64,000 nucleotides of DNA, from the NCBI GenBank assembly GCA_001592145.1, contig BCWJ01000006.1, positions 1 through 64,000 on the forward strand, in the 5' to 3' direction. The notes beneath the pieces were generated by a model, which made no database searches, had not been told where the DNA came from, and saw only the letters and a list, made by a program, of their open reading frames with translations. The position numbers and the translations under genes were made by a program. Below, piece by piece: positions 49,132 to 58,409 of this stretch. The DNA comes from Xylanimicrobium pachnodae JCM 13526 = NBRC 107786 (GTDB lineage: Bacteria > Actinomycetota > Actinomycetes > Actinomycetales > Cellulomonadaceae). Every line of letters begins with the position of its first letter. Position 1 is the first letter of the stretch.

Positions 49132-50922
49132 ATGGGTTCGGATCTCGGCTCTGATCTGCGGCTCGACTACGACGTACTGGTCATCGGCTCAGGGTTCGGC
49201 GGTTCGGTGGCCGCGCTGCGCCTGACCGAGAAGGGCTACCGCGTGGGGGTCCTGGAGGCCGGCCGCCGGTTCGCGGACCACGAGTTCGCGCGCACCTCGT
49301 GGCACCTGCGCTCGTTCCTGTGGGCGCCCGCGGTGGGCTGCTACGGGATCCAGCGGGTCCGGCTGCTGCGCAACGTGCTGGTGCTCGCGGGTGCCGGGGT
49401 GGGCGGCGGGTCGCTCGTCTACGCCAACACCCTGTACCGCCCCCTCGCGCCCTTCTTCGCTGACCCTGCGTGGGCGCACCTGACCGACTGGCAGGCCGAG
49501 CTCGACCCGTACTACGACCAGGCCGAACGGATGCTCGGCGGCGTGCGTTTCCCCGGGCGGACCCCGGCCGACGACGTCATGGCGCAGGTTGCCACCCAGA
49601 TGGGAGTGGGGGAGACGTTCACCCGCGCCACCGTGGGGGTGTTCTTCGGCCCGGAGGGTCGCCAGACGCCCGGAGAGTGCGCGCCGGACCCGTTCTTCGG
49701 TGGCGCCGGCCCGCAGCGCACCGGGTGCACCCAGTGCGGGGAGTGCATGACGGGTTGCCGTCACGGTGCCAAGAACACCCTGGTCAAGAACTACCTGTAC
49801 CTGGCCGAGGCGGCAGGTGCCGTCGTGCATCCGCTCACCACGGTGACCGGCGTCGAACCCCTCGGTGCGTCACGCGGCTACGTCGTGCACGCGCACCGCA
49901 CCGGGAGGCCGGGGCGCCGCAGCAGCCTCACCGCAGGGCAGGTCGTGCTCGCGGCCGGCACCCTGGGCACCCAGAAGCTGCTGCACGCCATGAAGGACAC
50001 CGGCGCCCTACCGCACCTCTCCGACCGGCTGGGCCACCTGACACGGACCAACTCGGAGGCTCTCCTGGGCGCCTCGGTGCCGCGGCGAGGCCCGATCCGC
50101 CCGGACGGACGCCGCGACCCTGCGCGGACTGCTCCCGACTACTCGCGTGGGGTGGCCATCACCTCGTCGTTCTACCCGGACCCCTCCACTCACGTGGAGC
50201 CGGTCCGCTACGGGCGCGGCTCCAACGCGATGGGACTGCTCCAGACGGTGCTGGTGGACGGCGGGCCGGCGCGGGTACGTCGATGGCTCGGGGAGCTCGT
50301 CCGTCTAGGCCGTCACCTGCCGGACCTGCTCGATCTCAGGCGCTGGTCCGAGCGCACCGTCATCGCACTCGTCATGCAGGCCCGGGACAACTCGCTGACC
50401 ACCTTCACGCGCCGGAGCCCGTTCGGGCGGAGGCTCACGTCCCGGCAGGGGACGGGCGAGCCGAACCCGGCCTGGATCCCTGGCGCGCACGATGCCGTGC
50501 GGCGCATGGCCGCGGTGATGGGCGGGCGGCCGGGTGGTTCGCTCGGTGACCCGGTCAACGTCCCGATGACGGCGCACATCATCGGTGGCTGCACGATCGG
50601 GGCCACGGCAGCCGAGGGGGTCATCGACCCGTACCACCGCGTGCACGGGCACCCCGGGCTGCACGTGGTCGACGGGTCTGCGATCACGGCCAACCTGGGT
50701 GTGAACCCGTCGCTGACGATCACCGCGCAGGCCGAGCGCGCCTTCTCGTTCTGGCCCAACAACGGCGACGCCGATCCACGACCGCGGCCGGGGGAGGGCT
50801 ATCGGCACGTCGACCCGGTGGTGCCACGGTCGCCGGCCGTCCCGACGTCGGCGCCCGGGGCGCTGCGGCTGCCGATCGTGGAGATCCGGCACCGCGACGG
50901 ACCCACCGCGTCCGGGGATTGA
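49132..50922 (+). CDS. GMC-type FAD oxidoreductase (cholesterol oxidase-like)
   Basis: Five hundred and ninety-six residues, ATG 49132 with GGGAGGTG upstream. FAD fold VLVIGSGFGGSVAALRL (16-32) and GVLEAGRRF; GVGGGSLVYANTLYRP is the second FAD contact. CTQCGECMTGCRHGAKNTL holds four cysteines in a ferredoxin-like spacing, common in this subgroup. C-terminal GGCTIG and VVDGSAITANLGVNPSLTITA form the GMC active-site end. Without a signal peptide. Relatives oxidise sterols or long-chain alcohols; the substrate here is unknown. Confidence 0.87.
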   Translation: MGSDLGSDLRLDYDVLVIGSGFGGSVAALRLTEKGYRVGVLEAGRRFADHEFARTSWHLRSFLWAPAVGCYGIQRVRLLRNVLVLAGAGVGGGSLVYANTLYRPLAPFFADPAWAHLTDWQAELDPYYDQAERMLGGVRFPGRTPADDVMAQVATQMGVGETFTRATVGVFFGPEGRQTPGECAPDPFFGGAGPQRTGCTQCGECMTGCRHGAKNTLVKNYLYLAEAAGAVVHPLTTVTGVEPLGASRGYVVHAHRTGRPGRRSSLTAGQVVLAAGTLGTQKLLHAMKDTGALPHLSDRLGHLTRTNSEALLGASVPRRGPIRPDGRRDPARTAPDYSRGVAITSSFYPDPSTHVEPVRYGRGSNAMGLLQTVLVDGGPARVRRWLGELVRLGRHLPDLLDLRRWSERTVIALVMQARDNSLTTFTRRSPFGRRLTSRQGTGEPNPAWIPGAHDAVRRMAAVMGGRPGGSLGDPVNVPMTAHIIGGCTIGATAAEGVIDPYHRVHGHPGLHVVDGSAITANLGVNPSLTITAQAERAFSFWPNNGDADPRPRPGEGYRHVDPVVPRSPAVPTSAPGALRLPIVEIRHRDGPTASGD

Positions 50923-50950
50923 GCCCGACTGCAGGATCCGGTCAGACGGC

Positions 50951-50989
50951 GAGCGGCGCCCCGGGCCAGGACGGCTCGGGGCGCCGCTC
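50951..50989. terminator. Hairpin terminator between convergent genes
   Basis: GAGCGGCGCCCCG (50951-50963) with CGGGGCGCCGCTC (50977-50989), perfect 13-bp stem, 13-base loop. Serves the GMC gene and sucB. Confidence 0.8.
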
Positions 50990-51015
50990 GCGCTGCGACA
51001 GGTCGTGTCAGCCGG

Positions 51016-52752
51016 TCAGAGGCCGACCTCCGACTCGAACGCGGCCTCCTCGATGCGGGCCTTGACCGCGGTGAGGAAGCGGGCTGCGTCGGCGCCGTCC
51101 ACCAGGCGGTGGTCGTAGGAGAGGAACAGGTACGCGAACTGGCGGATCGCGATGACCTCCTCGCCGTCCACGGTGATCACGGCCGGCTTCTTGGTGATCG
51201 TGCCGGTACCCAGGATGGCCACCTGGCCGCCGGGCACGATCGGCGTGTCGATGAGGGCGCCGCCCGAACCGGTGTTCGTGATCGTGAAGGTCGCGCCGGA
51301 CAGCTCGTCCGGACCCACCTTGTTGGCCCGCGTGCGTGCGCCCAGGTCGCCGATCTGACGGGCCAGGCCGGCCAGGTTCAGGTCGCCCGCGTTCTTGATG
51401 ACGGGGACCACCAGACCGCGCTCGGTGTCGACGGCGATGCCGACGTTCTCTGAACCGTGGTAGGTGATCTCACCCTTCTCTGGGTCGATCGAGGCGTTGA
51501 TCTTGGGGAACGCCTTGAGCGCTTCGACGGCGGCCATCGTGTAGAACGGCAGGAACGTGAGGTTCGCGCCCTCACGCGCCTTGAACGCCTCCTTGGCCTT
51601 CGAGCGCAGCTTGGCCACCTTGGTGACGTCCACCTCGACCACCGTGGTGAGCTGCGCCTGCGTGTGCAGGGCCTCGACCATGCGCTCCGCGACGATCTTG
51701 CGCAGGCGCGTCATCTTCTCCGTCGTACCGCGCAGGGGTGACGGCGACGGGATCGACGGCGCCTTGGCGGCAGGAGCAGGTGTGGCGGCGGGCGCGGCGG
51801 GTGCAGCGGGTGTGGCGGCCTTCTCGGCGGCGGCCAGCACGTCCTCCTTGCGGATGCGCCCGCCGACGCCGGTGCCGACGAGCGTCGAGACGTCCACGCC
51901 CTTGTCCGCCGCGAGCTTACGCACCAGCGGCGTCAGGTAGGACTTGCCGTCGGCTGCGGGCGTGGCCGGAGCAGCCGGAGCGGGGGCGGCAGGTGCTGAC
52001 GCCGGTGCAGAAGCCGCCGGGGCGGGCGCCGGAGCCGGGGCTGCTGGGGCGGGTGCCGGAGCCGGGGCTGCTGGGGCGGGCGCCGGAGCCGGGGCTGCCG
52101 GGGCTGGCGCGGCGGCAGGCGCGGCGGCTGACGGGGCAGGTGCACCCGACCCGACGACGGCGAGCACCGAACCGACCGCAACGGTGTCGTCCTCGTTCAC
52201 GAGAATCTGCTGGACGACGCCGGCCACGGGGGAGGGAATCTCGGTGTCGACCTTGTCGGTGGAGACCTCGAGCAGTGGCTCGTCGACCTCGACCGACTCG
52301 CCGACGGTCTTGAGCCAGCGCGTCACGGTGCCTTCGGTGACCGATTCTCCGAGGGCAGGCAGCGTGACCTCGGTGCCCTCGCCGGCAGGCGCGGGCGCCA
52401 CGTCGGTGCTGGGCGCGGGCGCTGCCGGGGCGGTGTCGGCCGGAGCGGGATCGGCGGCAGGGGCCGGAGCCTGCGTGGTCGGCTCCGCGGCGGGGGCGGC
52501 CGCGGCGGCGCCGGAACCGTCACCGATGACGGCGAGCACGGCGCCGACCTCGACGGTGTCGTCCTCCTGGACGAGGATCTGCTCGACCACGCCCGCGACA
52601 GGCGAGGGGATCTCGGTGTCCACCTTGTCCGTGGAGACCTCGAGGAGCGGCTCGTCCACCGCGACGGCGTCTCCCACCTGCTTGAGCCAGCGCGTGACAG
52701 TTCCTTCGGTGACGGACTCGCCAAGGGCGGGCAGCAGCACGTTCTCAGACAT
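51016..52752 (-). CDS. sucB: 2-oxoglutarate dehydrogenase E2 (dihydrolipoamide succinyltransferase)
   Basis: Five hundred and seventy-eight residues, ATG 52752. Two lipoyl domains (2-80 and about 122-200), each with [14 protein letters not shown], whose Lys carries lipoate; a long Ala/Pro linker; a peripheral subunit-binding domain with [20 protein letters not shown]; and a catalytic domain from about 355 ending with [21 protein letters not shown] (His and Asp of the acyltransferase). Part of the 2-oxoglutarate (or shared pyruvate/2-oxoglutarate) complex. Depends on lipA and lipB in this window. The linker contains 27-bp tandem repeats. Confidence 0.92.
   Translation of the reverse strand: MSENVLLPALGESVTEGTVTRWLKQVGDAVAVDEPLLEVSTDKVDTEIPSPVAGVVEQILVQEDDTVEVGAVLAVIGDGSGAAAAAPAAEPTTQAPAPAADPAPADTAPAAPAPSTDVAPAPAGEGTEVTLPALGESVTEGTVTRWLKTVGESVEVDEPLLEVSTDKVDTEIPSPVAGVVQQILVNEDDTVAVGSVLAVVGSGAPAPSAAAPAAAPAPAAPAPAPAPAAPAPAPAPAAPAPAPAPAASAPASAPAAPAPAAPATPAADGKSYLTPLVRKLAADKGVDVSTLVGTGVGGRIRKEDVLAAAEKAATPAAPAAPAATPAPAAKAPSIPSPSPLRGTTEKMTRLRKIVAERMVEALHTQAQLTTVVEVDVTKVAKLRSKAKEAFKAREGANLTFLPFYTMAAVEALKAFPKINASIDPEKGEITYHGSENVGIAVDTERGLVVPVIKNAGDLNLAGLARQIGDLGARTRANKVGPDELSGATFTITNTGSGGALIDTPIVPGGQVAILGTGTITKKPAVITVDGEEVIAIRQFAYLFLSYDHRLVDGADAARFLTAVKARIEEAAFESEVGL
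52019..52099 (-). repeat. Three 27-bp tandem repeats in the sucB linker
   Basis: Units 52019-52045, 52046-52072 and 52073-52099 differ at one or two bases. They encode a nine-residue Ala/Pro unit (A-P-A-P-A-P-A-A-P) in the flexible linker between the second lipoyl and the subunit-binding domain. Further diverged copies flank them. Confidence 0.8.
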
Positions 52753-52896
52753 GACCTGTGGGGTCTCCTTCGATCGGGTGTGGTCGGCCGTCGCGGGCCT
52801 GGTGCACACGCACTGTGGGCCATCTTGTCACTTGGCGCGGTAGCAGCCCAAAGATCGGGGCGCTGCGCACCTGTGACTCTGGAAACAGTGACGCAG

Positions 52897-52923
52897 CGGC
52901 CCGTGTGGTCTGGCCACGGGCCG
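52897..52923 (-). terminator. Hairpin terminator of pepA
   Basis: CGGCCCGTG (52897-52905) pairs with CACGGGCCG (52915-52923), 23 bases past the pepA stop. An adjacent dyad, CGCTGCG at 52861-52867 with CGCAGCG at 52892-52898, may add to it. Confidence 0.65.
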
Positions 52924-52945
52924 TCGGGCTGGAGACCCTGGTCGA

Positions 52946-54445
52946 TCAGGCCGCCTGTGCCTCCAGATAGCTGAGCATGGTGCGCACGCCCACGCCCGTC
53001 CCGCCGAGCGGGGTGTACCCGAACGGTGCCTTCTCGTTGAAGGCCGGCCCCGCGATGTCGAGGTGTGCCCACGGGGTGCCGCCCACGAACTCCTTGAGGA
53101 ACGTGGCGGCGAAGAGCATCCCTCCCGCGCGATCCGCGGCCGAGTTGACCATGTCGGCCACGTTCGACTTGAGACCGGCCTTCAGCTCTTCCGGCATCGG
53201 CATGGGCCAGAACTGCTCGCCCGAGCTCTGGGCGGCGGCCAGCACGGCGGCGACGACGTCGTCGTCACCCATGAGCCCCGAGACGCGGTGGCCGAGCGCC
53301 ACGACCTGGGCACCCGTCAGCGTCGCGATGTCCAGGAGCACGTCGTGCCCGTCCTCGACCCCGGCGGCGAGCCCGTCGGCCATGACCAGGCGGCCTTCGG
53401 CGTCCGTGTTGGTCACCTCGACGGTCTTGCCGCTGCGCATGGTCAGCACATCACCGGGGCGTGTGGCATCGCCGCCCGGCATGTTCTCGGCCAGGCAGAG
53501 GTACCCCGTCACGGCGACCGGGAGTCCGAGCCGTGCGGCTGCGACGACGGTGTGCAGCACCGCGGCTGCCCCCGACATGTCCGAGGTCATGGCGTGCATG
53601 CCCGCGGCGGGCTTGATCGAGATGCCGCCCGTGTCGAACGTGATGCCCTTGCCGATGAGAGCCACGCGCTTGGCAGCCTTGGCCGGGGCGTAGGCGACCT
53701 TGACCAGGCGGGGCGGACGGGCCGAGCCGCGGCCGACGCCGACGAGGCCGCCGTAGTTCCCCGCGGTGAGCTGCTTCTCGTCGAGCACGCTCACCTTGAC
53801 ACCCTTGGCACCCAGGTCCTTCACGGCGGCCTTGGCGGCATCGGCGAACGCCGCCGGGAACAGGACGTTCGGCGGGGTGTTGATCAGGTCGCGGGCGCCG
53901 TGGACGGCGGTGGCGAGAACCTGCGCTCGCTCGATGGCTGCTTTGGCACGCGACGACCGGGCGTAGGACGTGACGATCTCGATCGATGCAGCAGGAGTCT
54001 GCTTCGCGGCGTCGTCCCCGGTGCGGTGGGCCGTGAACGTGTAGGCGCCCAGCAGCGCACCCTCGGCCACGGCGGCCAGGTCGCCCTCGGTCGCCGTCGG
54101 CAGGGCGACGGCGACCGACTGCGTGCCGGCGAGCTCGCGCACCGCGGCTCCGGCGGCGCGTCGCAGAGTCTCCTCGCCGAACGTCCCGTCGGCGTCCCGC
54201 TCACCGAGTCCCGTGAGCACCAGCATGGCCGCCTTGACGCCCGGGCCTGCAGGGAGCTTGCGCACCTCGTCGGGGGCACCCGTCAGGCCGAGCTGCGGCG
54301 CGAGCGTCTCGATCTCGTGCACCACGTCGGCCGGGAACTGGTCGGCCACGACCGCCAGCCCGTCCGACGTCTTGCACGTGCCGACGACGAGGGCGTCGAC
54401 GCGGAGGGAGGAGGGGTTCTTGCTGGAGAGAGTGAGGTCAGCCAC
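52946..54445 (-). CDS. pepA: Leucyl aminopeptidase
   Basis: Four hundred and ninety-nine residues from GTG 54445. M17 family: an N-terminal macro-like domain (1-170), RDLINTPPNVLFP, then the catalytic domain with VALIGKGITFDTGGISIKP (metal-binding Lys and Asp), the loop HAMTSDMSGAAAVL, and the family signature NTDAEGRLVMAD. Cytosolic hexameric enzyme releasing N-terminal amino acids, with two metal ions. An upstream open frame is ignored as it lacks codon sense. sucB lies downstream on the same strand, 194 bases away. Confidence 0.94.
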   Translation of the reverse strand: MADLTLSSKNPSSLRVDALVVGTCKTSDGLAVVADQFPADVVHEIETLAPQLGLTGAPDEVRKLPAGPGVKAAMLVLTGLGERDADGTFGEETLRRAAGAAVRELAGTQSVAVALPTATEGDLAAVAEGALLGAYTFTAHRTGDDAAKQTPAASIEIVTSYARSSRAKAAIERAQVLATAVHGARDLINTPPNVLFPAAFADAAKAAVKDLGAKGVKVSVLDEKQLTAGNYGGLVGVGRGSARPPRLVKVAYAPAKAAKRVALIGKGITFDTGGISIKPAAGMHAMTSDMSGAAAVLHTVVAAARLGLPVAVTGYLCLAENMPGGDATRPGDVLTMRSGKTVEVTNTDAEGRLVMADGLAAGVEDGHDVLLDIATLTGAQVVALGHRVSGLMGDDDVVAAVLAAAQSSGEQFWPMPMPEELKAGLKSNVADMVNSAADRAGGMLFAATFLKEFVGGTPWAHLDIAGPAFNEKAPFGYTPLGGTGVGVRTMLSYLEAQAA

Positions 54446-54518
54446 GATCGCGATGCTAGCCCTGACCATTGACGACCGCCCGGGCTTCGGCGGCAACTGT
54501 GCCAGGTAGTCTCGCGTC

Positions 54519-54878
54519 GTGCTCCTCCCGCTCTTCCTGGCCTCGCTCGTGGCCTGCCTGGCCCTTGCCACCTGGGCACTCGTCTTCGTGGTGCGCGACC
54601 GTGCGGTGATACTGCGCCAGCTGTTCGGCGCCGCCGTCGTCGAGGGGATCATGCTGGTGCAGGCCGTCGTCGCCGCGGTGCTCGCGGTGACGCGGGGACA
54701 CGCCCTGGACGGCCCGTTGTTCTGGGGGTACACCGTGACGGCACTGGTGCTGCTGCCCATCGCTGCGGCGTGGGCATTCGCGGAGCGCAGCAAGTGGTCG
54801 TCGGTGGTGCTCATGGTCGCGGCCCTCACCGTGGGCTTCCTGTCGTTCCGGCTGTGGCAGATCTGGGGTGCGGCATGA
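54519..54878 (+). CDS. Four-TM hypothetical membrane protein
   Basis: One hundred and nineteen residues, GTG 54519. Four hydrophobic segments (about 1-24, 33-58, 65-86, 92-112) connected by short loops; FVVRDRAVI and RGHALDGPLFWGYTVTALVL are the most polar parts. No catalytic motif. Forms a pair with the next gene (ATGA-type overlap) and leads into pyrD, so all three may be one transcript. In relatives this pair usually adjoins pepA/pyrD. Function unknown. Confidence 0.7.
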   Translation: MLLPLFLASLVACLALATWALVFVVRDRAVILRQLFGAAVVEGIMLVQAVVAAVLAVTRGHALDGPLFWGYTVTALVLLPIAAAWAFAERSKWSSVVLMVAALTVGFLSFRLWQIWGAA

Positions 54879-55309
54879 GTGAGCGGAGCCGTACGGGCCA
54901 GGGCTTCGGGCGCCTCCTCGTCGCGCTGTACGGCGTCCTCGCCCTGGCGGCCGTCGGCCGGTCGTCGTACCAGCTGGCGACGACGTTCCCGCACACCCCG
55001 GTGGCCTACTGGCTCTCCGCCGTCGCGGCGGTGATCTACGTCGTCGTCGCGATCGCGATGGCCCAGGGACACGGCCGGTGGCGGGCGCTGGCCTGGGGCA
55101 CGCTCAGCGTCGAGGCCGTCGGTGTCCTCACCGTGGGCTTCGCGTCCCTGGCGAGTGCCGAGCTACGTCATGACGGCACCGTGTGGCGTTCCTTCGGCGC
55201 CGACTACGGTTTCCTGCCCCTCGTCCTGCCGTTCGTCGGGCTGTGGTGGTTGGCGCGCACGCGCCGGTCGGCGCAGCCACCCGCCCCGCCATCCGAGAGC
55301 GAGTCCTGA
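54875..55309 (+). CDS. Hypothetical membrane protein
   Basis: One hundred and forty-four residues, ATG 54875, four bases overlapping the previous stop. Four membrane segments and Tyr/Trp-rich boundaries: LLVALYGVLALAAVGRSSYQ, PVAYWLSAVAAVIYVVVAI, then FLPLVLPFVGLWWLARTRR and a Pro/Ser tail. The pattern (GxxLxxxYxVLAxxAtxRSxYQ) is seen in actinobacterial small integral membrane proteins. Function unknown. Three-base gap to pyrD. Confidence 0.72.
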   Translation: MSERSRTGQGFGRLLVALYGVLALAAVGRSSYQLATTFPHTPVAYWLSAVAAVIYVVVAIAMAQGHGRWRALAWGTLSVEAVGVLTVGFASLASAELRHDGTVWRSFGADYGFLPLVLPFVGLWWLARTRRSAQPPAPPSESES

Positions 55310-55312
55310 CCT

Positions 55313-56380
55313 GTGCGCAAGCCCTACCACGTCTTCTTCGACACCATCTTCCGGGGCATGGACCCGGAGGCCGCCCACCACCTGGCGTTCACCTGGATCG
55401 GGTTCGCCGGGCGTGTTCCCGTGCTGCGCGACGTCATCCAGGGCGCGCTGGCGCCGTACCTGGGCCGTGGCATCGGCGGGCCGGGCAGCGTGGAGGTGCT
55501 GGGCCGCACGTACCCGGCCCCGTTCGGACTGGCCGGTGGGTTCGACAAGGATGCTCGGGCGGTGCGCGGTCTGACGATGCTGGGCTTCGCGTTCGTCGAG
55601 GTGGGCACTGTCACCCCTCGCCCCCAGCCCGGCAACGAAGCGCCGCGGATGTTCCGTGAGCTGGAGCTGCGTGGGCTGCGAAACCGCATGGGCTTCAACA
55701 ACGAGGGCGCCCACGCGGCTGCGGCCTCGCTGCGGCGGTTGCGTGCGAGTGCCGCCGGGCGCCAGGTCCGCGTCGGCGTCAACATCGGCAAGAACAAGAC
55801 GACACCCGCCGCGGACGCCGCCGCCGACTACGCGTTGTGTGCGCGGGTGCTGGCGCCGTACGCCGACTACCTCGTGGTCAACGTGTCGTCGCCCAACACG
55901 CCGGGACTGCGCGATCTGCAGACGACGGCCGAGCTGCGCCCCATCCTGGTTGCGGCACGCGAGGCCGCCGACGTCGCGACCCGTGAGGCGCGTCAGAAGC
56001 GCGTGCCACTGCTGGTGAAGATCGCGCCGGACCTCGCGAACGACGACGTCGACGCGGTCGCCGACCTGGTGCTCGAGCTCGGGCTGGACGGCGTCGCCGC
56101 GGTCAACACGACGATCGGCCACGACCTGGGGCCGGGCGGCCTGTCCGGGCCGCCGCTGCTGCCGCGCGGGCTGGAGGTCGTGGCTCGGCTCCGCGCCAGG
56201 CTGGGGGAGGGGCCGGCGATCATCGGGTCGGGCGGTATCACCACGCCCACCGACGCGCGCGCCTATCTGGCCGCGGGCGCCGACCTGGTCCAGGGGTACA
56301 CGGGCTTCATCTTCGAAGGCCCGCTGTGGGCGTCTCGCCTGAACCGCGCGCTGGTCCGCGACGCCAAGGTCCGCCGGTGA
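55313..56380 (+). CDS. pyrD: Dihydroorotate dehydrogenase (quinone), class 2
   Basis: Three hundred and fifty-five residues, GTG 55313. N-terminal helical part of class 2 enzymes (FRGMDPEAAHHLAF) for membrane and quinone contact; then the TIM barrel with FGLAGGFDKDARAV, VEVGTVTPRPQPGN, RNRMGFNNEGA, VVNVSSPNTPGLRDLQ (catalytic Ser in this loop), LVKIAPDL and SGGITTPTDARAYLAAGADLV. Oxidises dihydroorotate to orotate in pyrimidine synthesis with FMN. Likely last of a run of three genes, followed by a small overlapping gene. Confidence 0.95.
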   Translation: MRKPYHVFFDTIFRGMDPEAAHHLAFTWIGFAGRVPVLRDVIQGALAPYLGRGIGGPGSVEVLGRTYPAPFGLAGGFDKDARAVRGLTMLGFAFVEVGTVTPRPQPGNEAPRMFRELELRGLRNRMGFNNEGAHAAAASLRRLRASAAGRQVRVGVNIGKNKTTPAADAAADYALCARVLAPYADYLVVNVSSPNTPGLRDLQTTAELRPILVAAREAADVATREARQKRVPLLVKIAPDLANDDVDAVADLVLELGLDGVAAVNTTIGHDLGPGGLSGPPLLPRGLEVVARLRARLGEGPAIIGSGGITTPTDARAYLAAGADLVQGYTGFIFEGPLWASRLNRALVRDAKVRR

Positions 56381-56601
56381 CCGCGGCGGGCCCGGTTCGC
56401 CCACGGTGGGAGTGGCTCCTGGTCGACGACTCGGGTGCCCGCCTCGAACCGTCGCTGAGCCCGGTGTTCACCACGCAGTACGACGCGGAGGAATGGCTGG
56501 GTGAACGCTGGCGCCGGCTCGCGGAGGCCGGCGCGACGCAGGCCCGCCTGCTGCACGACGGTGCCCCCGCCGCACCGGCGCTGCGCCTCGAGATCCCCTG
56601 A
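56377..56601 (+). CDS. Small hypothetical protein
   Basis: Seventy-four residues, GTG 56377 overlapping the pyrD stop by four bases. PRWEWLLVDDSGARLE, then FTTQYDAEEWLGERWRRLAE and ATQARLLHDGAPA. Soluble, one alpha/beta unit. Similar short proteins with the phrase F-x-s-Q-x-D-A-E-x-W-L occur in actinobacteria; role unknown. Coupled to pyrD by overlap. Confidence 0.7.
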   Translation: MTAAGPVRPRWEWLLVDDSGARLEPSLSPVFTTQYDAEEWLGERWRRLAEAGATQARLLHDGAPAAPALRLEIP

Positions 56602-56613
56602 GGGAGCTCTCCC

Positions 56614-56669
56614 GGTGGTTGGGCCTGTCGAGACCACGCGGTGACGCGGCTTCGACAGGCTCAACGACC
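56614..56669. repeat. Extragenic palindromic repeat
   Basis: Left arm GGTGGTTGGGCCTGTCGAG begins at 56614; right arm GGCTTCGACAGGCTCAACG ends at 56669 with ACC. The arms pair imperfectly around ACGCGGTGACGC. The right arm is the dispersed GGTTTCGACAGGCTCAACC element common in Micrococcales. It lies between convergent genes and may act as a terminator. Confidence 0.75.
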
Positions 56670-56679
56670 AGTCCGCCGC

Positions 56680-57687
56680 TCAGCGCGAGGCCGGGCTCGA
56701 CTTCGCGGTCAGCGAGGCGTCGCGCTCGACGACGTCACCCAGTGCCTCGTCGATCGCGGTCATCAGCTCCGCGGGGATGACGACGCCGGATGCCTTGACG
56801 TTCTCCTGCACCTGCTCGGGGCGCGAGGCGCCCACGATGGCCGCTGCGACGTTCTGGTTCTGGAGCACCCACGCCACGGCGAGCTGTGCCAGGGAGATGC
56901 CCAGCTCGTCGGCGACCGGCCGGAGCTTCTGCACGCGGGTGAGCACGTCGTCGTTGAGGAACCGGGCGATGGTGTTCGCGCCGCCCTTCTCATCGGTGGC
57001 GCGTGACCCCGCCGGGGCCGGCTGACCGGGCAGGTACTTACCGGTGAGCACTCCCTGCGCGATGGGGGACCAGACGATCTGCGAGAGGCCCTGCTCCTGG
57101 GAGGCCGGCACCACCTCGTCCTCGATGACACGCCACAGCATCGAGTACTGCGGCTGCGACGAGATGAGCCTGAAGCCGAGGTCCCTGGCCAGCGCCTGAC
57201 CCTGCCGGATCTGGTCGGCGGTCCACTCGGAGACGCCGATGTACAGGGCCTTGCCCTGGCGCACCACGTCGGCGAACGCCTGCATGGTTTCTTCGAGCGG
57301 CGTCGCGTGGTCGAAGCGGTGCGCCTGGTACAGGTCCACGTAGTCCATGCCGAGGCGGGTCAGGGAGCCGTTGATCGACTCCATGATGTGCTTGCGCGAC
57401 AGACCCATGTCGTTGGCGCCACCGGGCCCGGTGGTCCAGAAGACCTTCGTGAAGACCTCGAGCGATTCTCGCCGCTGGCCCGCCAGCGCGGTGCCGAGCA
57501 CCGTCTCGGCTGCGCCGTTGGCATACACGTCGGCGGTGTCGAACGAGGTGATCCCGGCGTCGAGCGCGGCGTGCACGCAGGCGGTCGCGACGTCGTTCTC
57601 GACCTGCGACCCGTGGGTCAGCCAGTTGCCGTAGGTGATCTCGGTGATCTTCAGACCGCTGTTGCCGAGGTATCGGTAGTTGACCAT
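56680..57687 (-). CDS. Aldo/keto reductase
   Basis: Three hundred and thirty-five residues, ATG 57687. (beta/alpha)8 AKR: YRYLGNSGLKITEITYGNWL, FDTADVYANGAAE (catalytic Asp and Tyr), then YVDLYQAHRFDHATPLEET with catalytic-site His and IVWSPIAQGVLTGKYLPGQ. C-terminal NADP contact INxxR-like GASRPEQVQENVKAS. It resembles voltage-gated K+ channel beta-subunit-type reductases (AKR6/12). Substrate unknown. The start is followed by no operon partner. Confidence 0.9.
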   Translation of the reverse strand: MVNYRYLGNSGLKITEITYGNWLTHGSQVENDVATACVHAALDAGITSFDTADVYANGAAETVLGTALAGQRRESLEVFTKVFWTTGPGGANDMGLSRKHIMESINGSLTRLGMDYVDLYQAHRFDHATPLEETMQAFADVVRQGKALYIGVSEWTADQIRQGQALARDLGFRLISSQPQYSMLWRVIEDEVVPASQEQGLSQIVWSPIAQGVLTGKYLPGQPAPAGSRATDEKGGANTIARFLNDDVLTRVQKLRPVADELGISLAQLAVAWVLQNQNVAAAIVGASRPEQVQENVKASGVVIPAELMTAIDEALGDVVERDASLTAKSSPASR

Positions 57688-57706
57688 GCCGTCACCCTAG
57701 CGCCGT

Positions 57707-57724
57707 GGTCGAAACGGTTCGACC
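57707..57724 (-). repeat. Short palindrome between DUF3043 and AKR genes
   Basis: GGTCGAA-ACGG-TTCGACC, 7-bp arms, 9 bases after the DUF3043 stop and 20 upstream of the AKR start. Possible terminator of the first or operator of the second; also a partial match to the TTCGAC repeat family. Confidence 0.5.
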
Positions 57725-57732
57725 GCGGGTGC

Positions 57733-58347
57733 TCACTCCGGCCAGACGCCGTGCTTCTTGTGTGTGGGTCGCGGGATGCGCGAGCGGCGAATCTGGAAGG
57801 TGCGCATGGCGGCGTACATCGTGGTGCCCTTCTCGATGTCGCCGAACTTCGCGCGCAGCTTCTTCTTGAGGCGGAACCACATGATGACGGCGTCGATGAT
57901 CACCAGGAGCACCAGCGCGTAGAGCGCCACGAGGGTGATGACCATGGCGCTCGGGCCGAGCTGCGCGGCCAGGAAGTTCACGAGGATGAACGCGAATGCG
58001 ACCGGCAGGAAGAACTCGCCGAGGTTCCACCGGGCGTCGACGTAGTCGCGCACGTACCGACGCTGTGCGCCCTTGTCGCGTGCGGGCAGGTACTTCTCCT
58101 CGCCGCGCTGCATGCCGGCGTACGCCTTGGCGCGGTTCTCCTTCTGCTTGGCGCGCGCGTCGCGGGCGGCGGCGCGACGGTCTGCCGGCACGAGGGGGCG
58201 CTTGTTGGCGGCCTCGGCCACCGAGCGCTTGGGCGTCGGACGGCCCTTGCTCGTGGAGCGCTCGATCTCGGCGGCGCGCTCGATCTCGGCTGCCGCGGCA
58301 ACGGGGTCGGGGGAAGCGGCAGACGCGCGCTTGTTGCGGGAGAACAC
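57733..58347 (-). CDS. DUF3043 membrane protein
   Basis: Two hundred and four residues, GTG 58347. A long charged N-terminus (Ala/Glu/Arg/Lys, with GRPTPKRSVAEAANKRPLVP, the family's most conserved block), then MQRGEEKYLPARDKG and RRYVRDYVDARWNLGEFFLP, two membrane segments (about 113-130 and 136-155), and a basic end with MRTFQIRRSRIPRP. This is DUF3043, an actinobacterium-specific family of unknown function, probably in the cytoplasmic membrane. Divergent from the M20 peptidase gene. Confidence 0.88.
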   Translation of the reverse strand: MFSRNKRASAASPDPVAAAAEIERAAEIERSTSKGRPTPKRSVAEAANKRPLVPADRRAAARDARAKQKENRAKAYAGMQRGEEKYLPARDKGAQRRYVRDYVDARWNLGEFFLPVAFAFILVNFLAAQLGPSAMVITLVALYALVLLVIIDAVIMWFRLKKKLRAKFGDIEKGTTMYAAMRTFQIRRSRIPRPTHKKHGVWPE

Positions 58348-58409
58348 CCGAGGAGTCTAGTGGCGCAACGGCACGGCGAGTTGCGAGGTGGGCCGGGTAG
58401 CGTGGTCAC

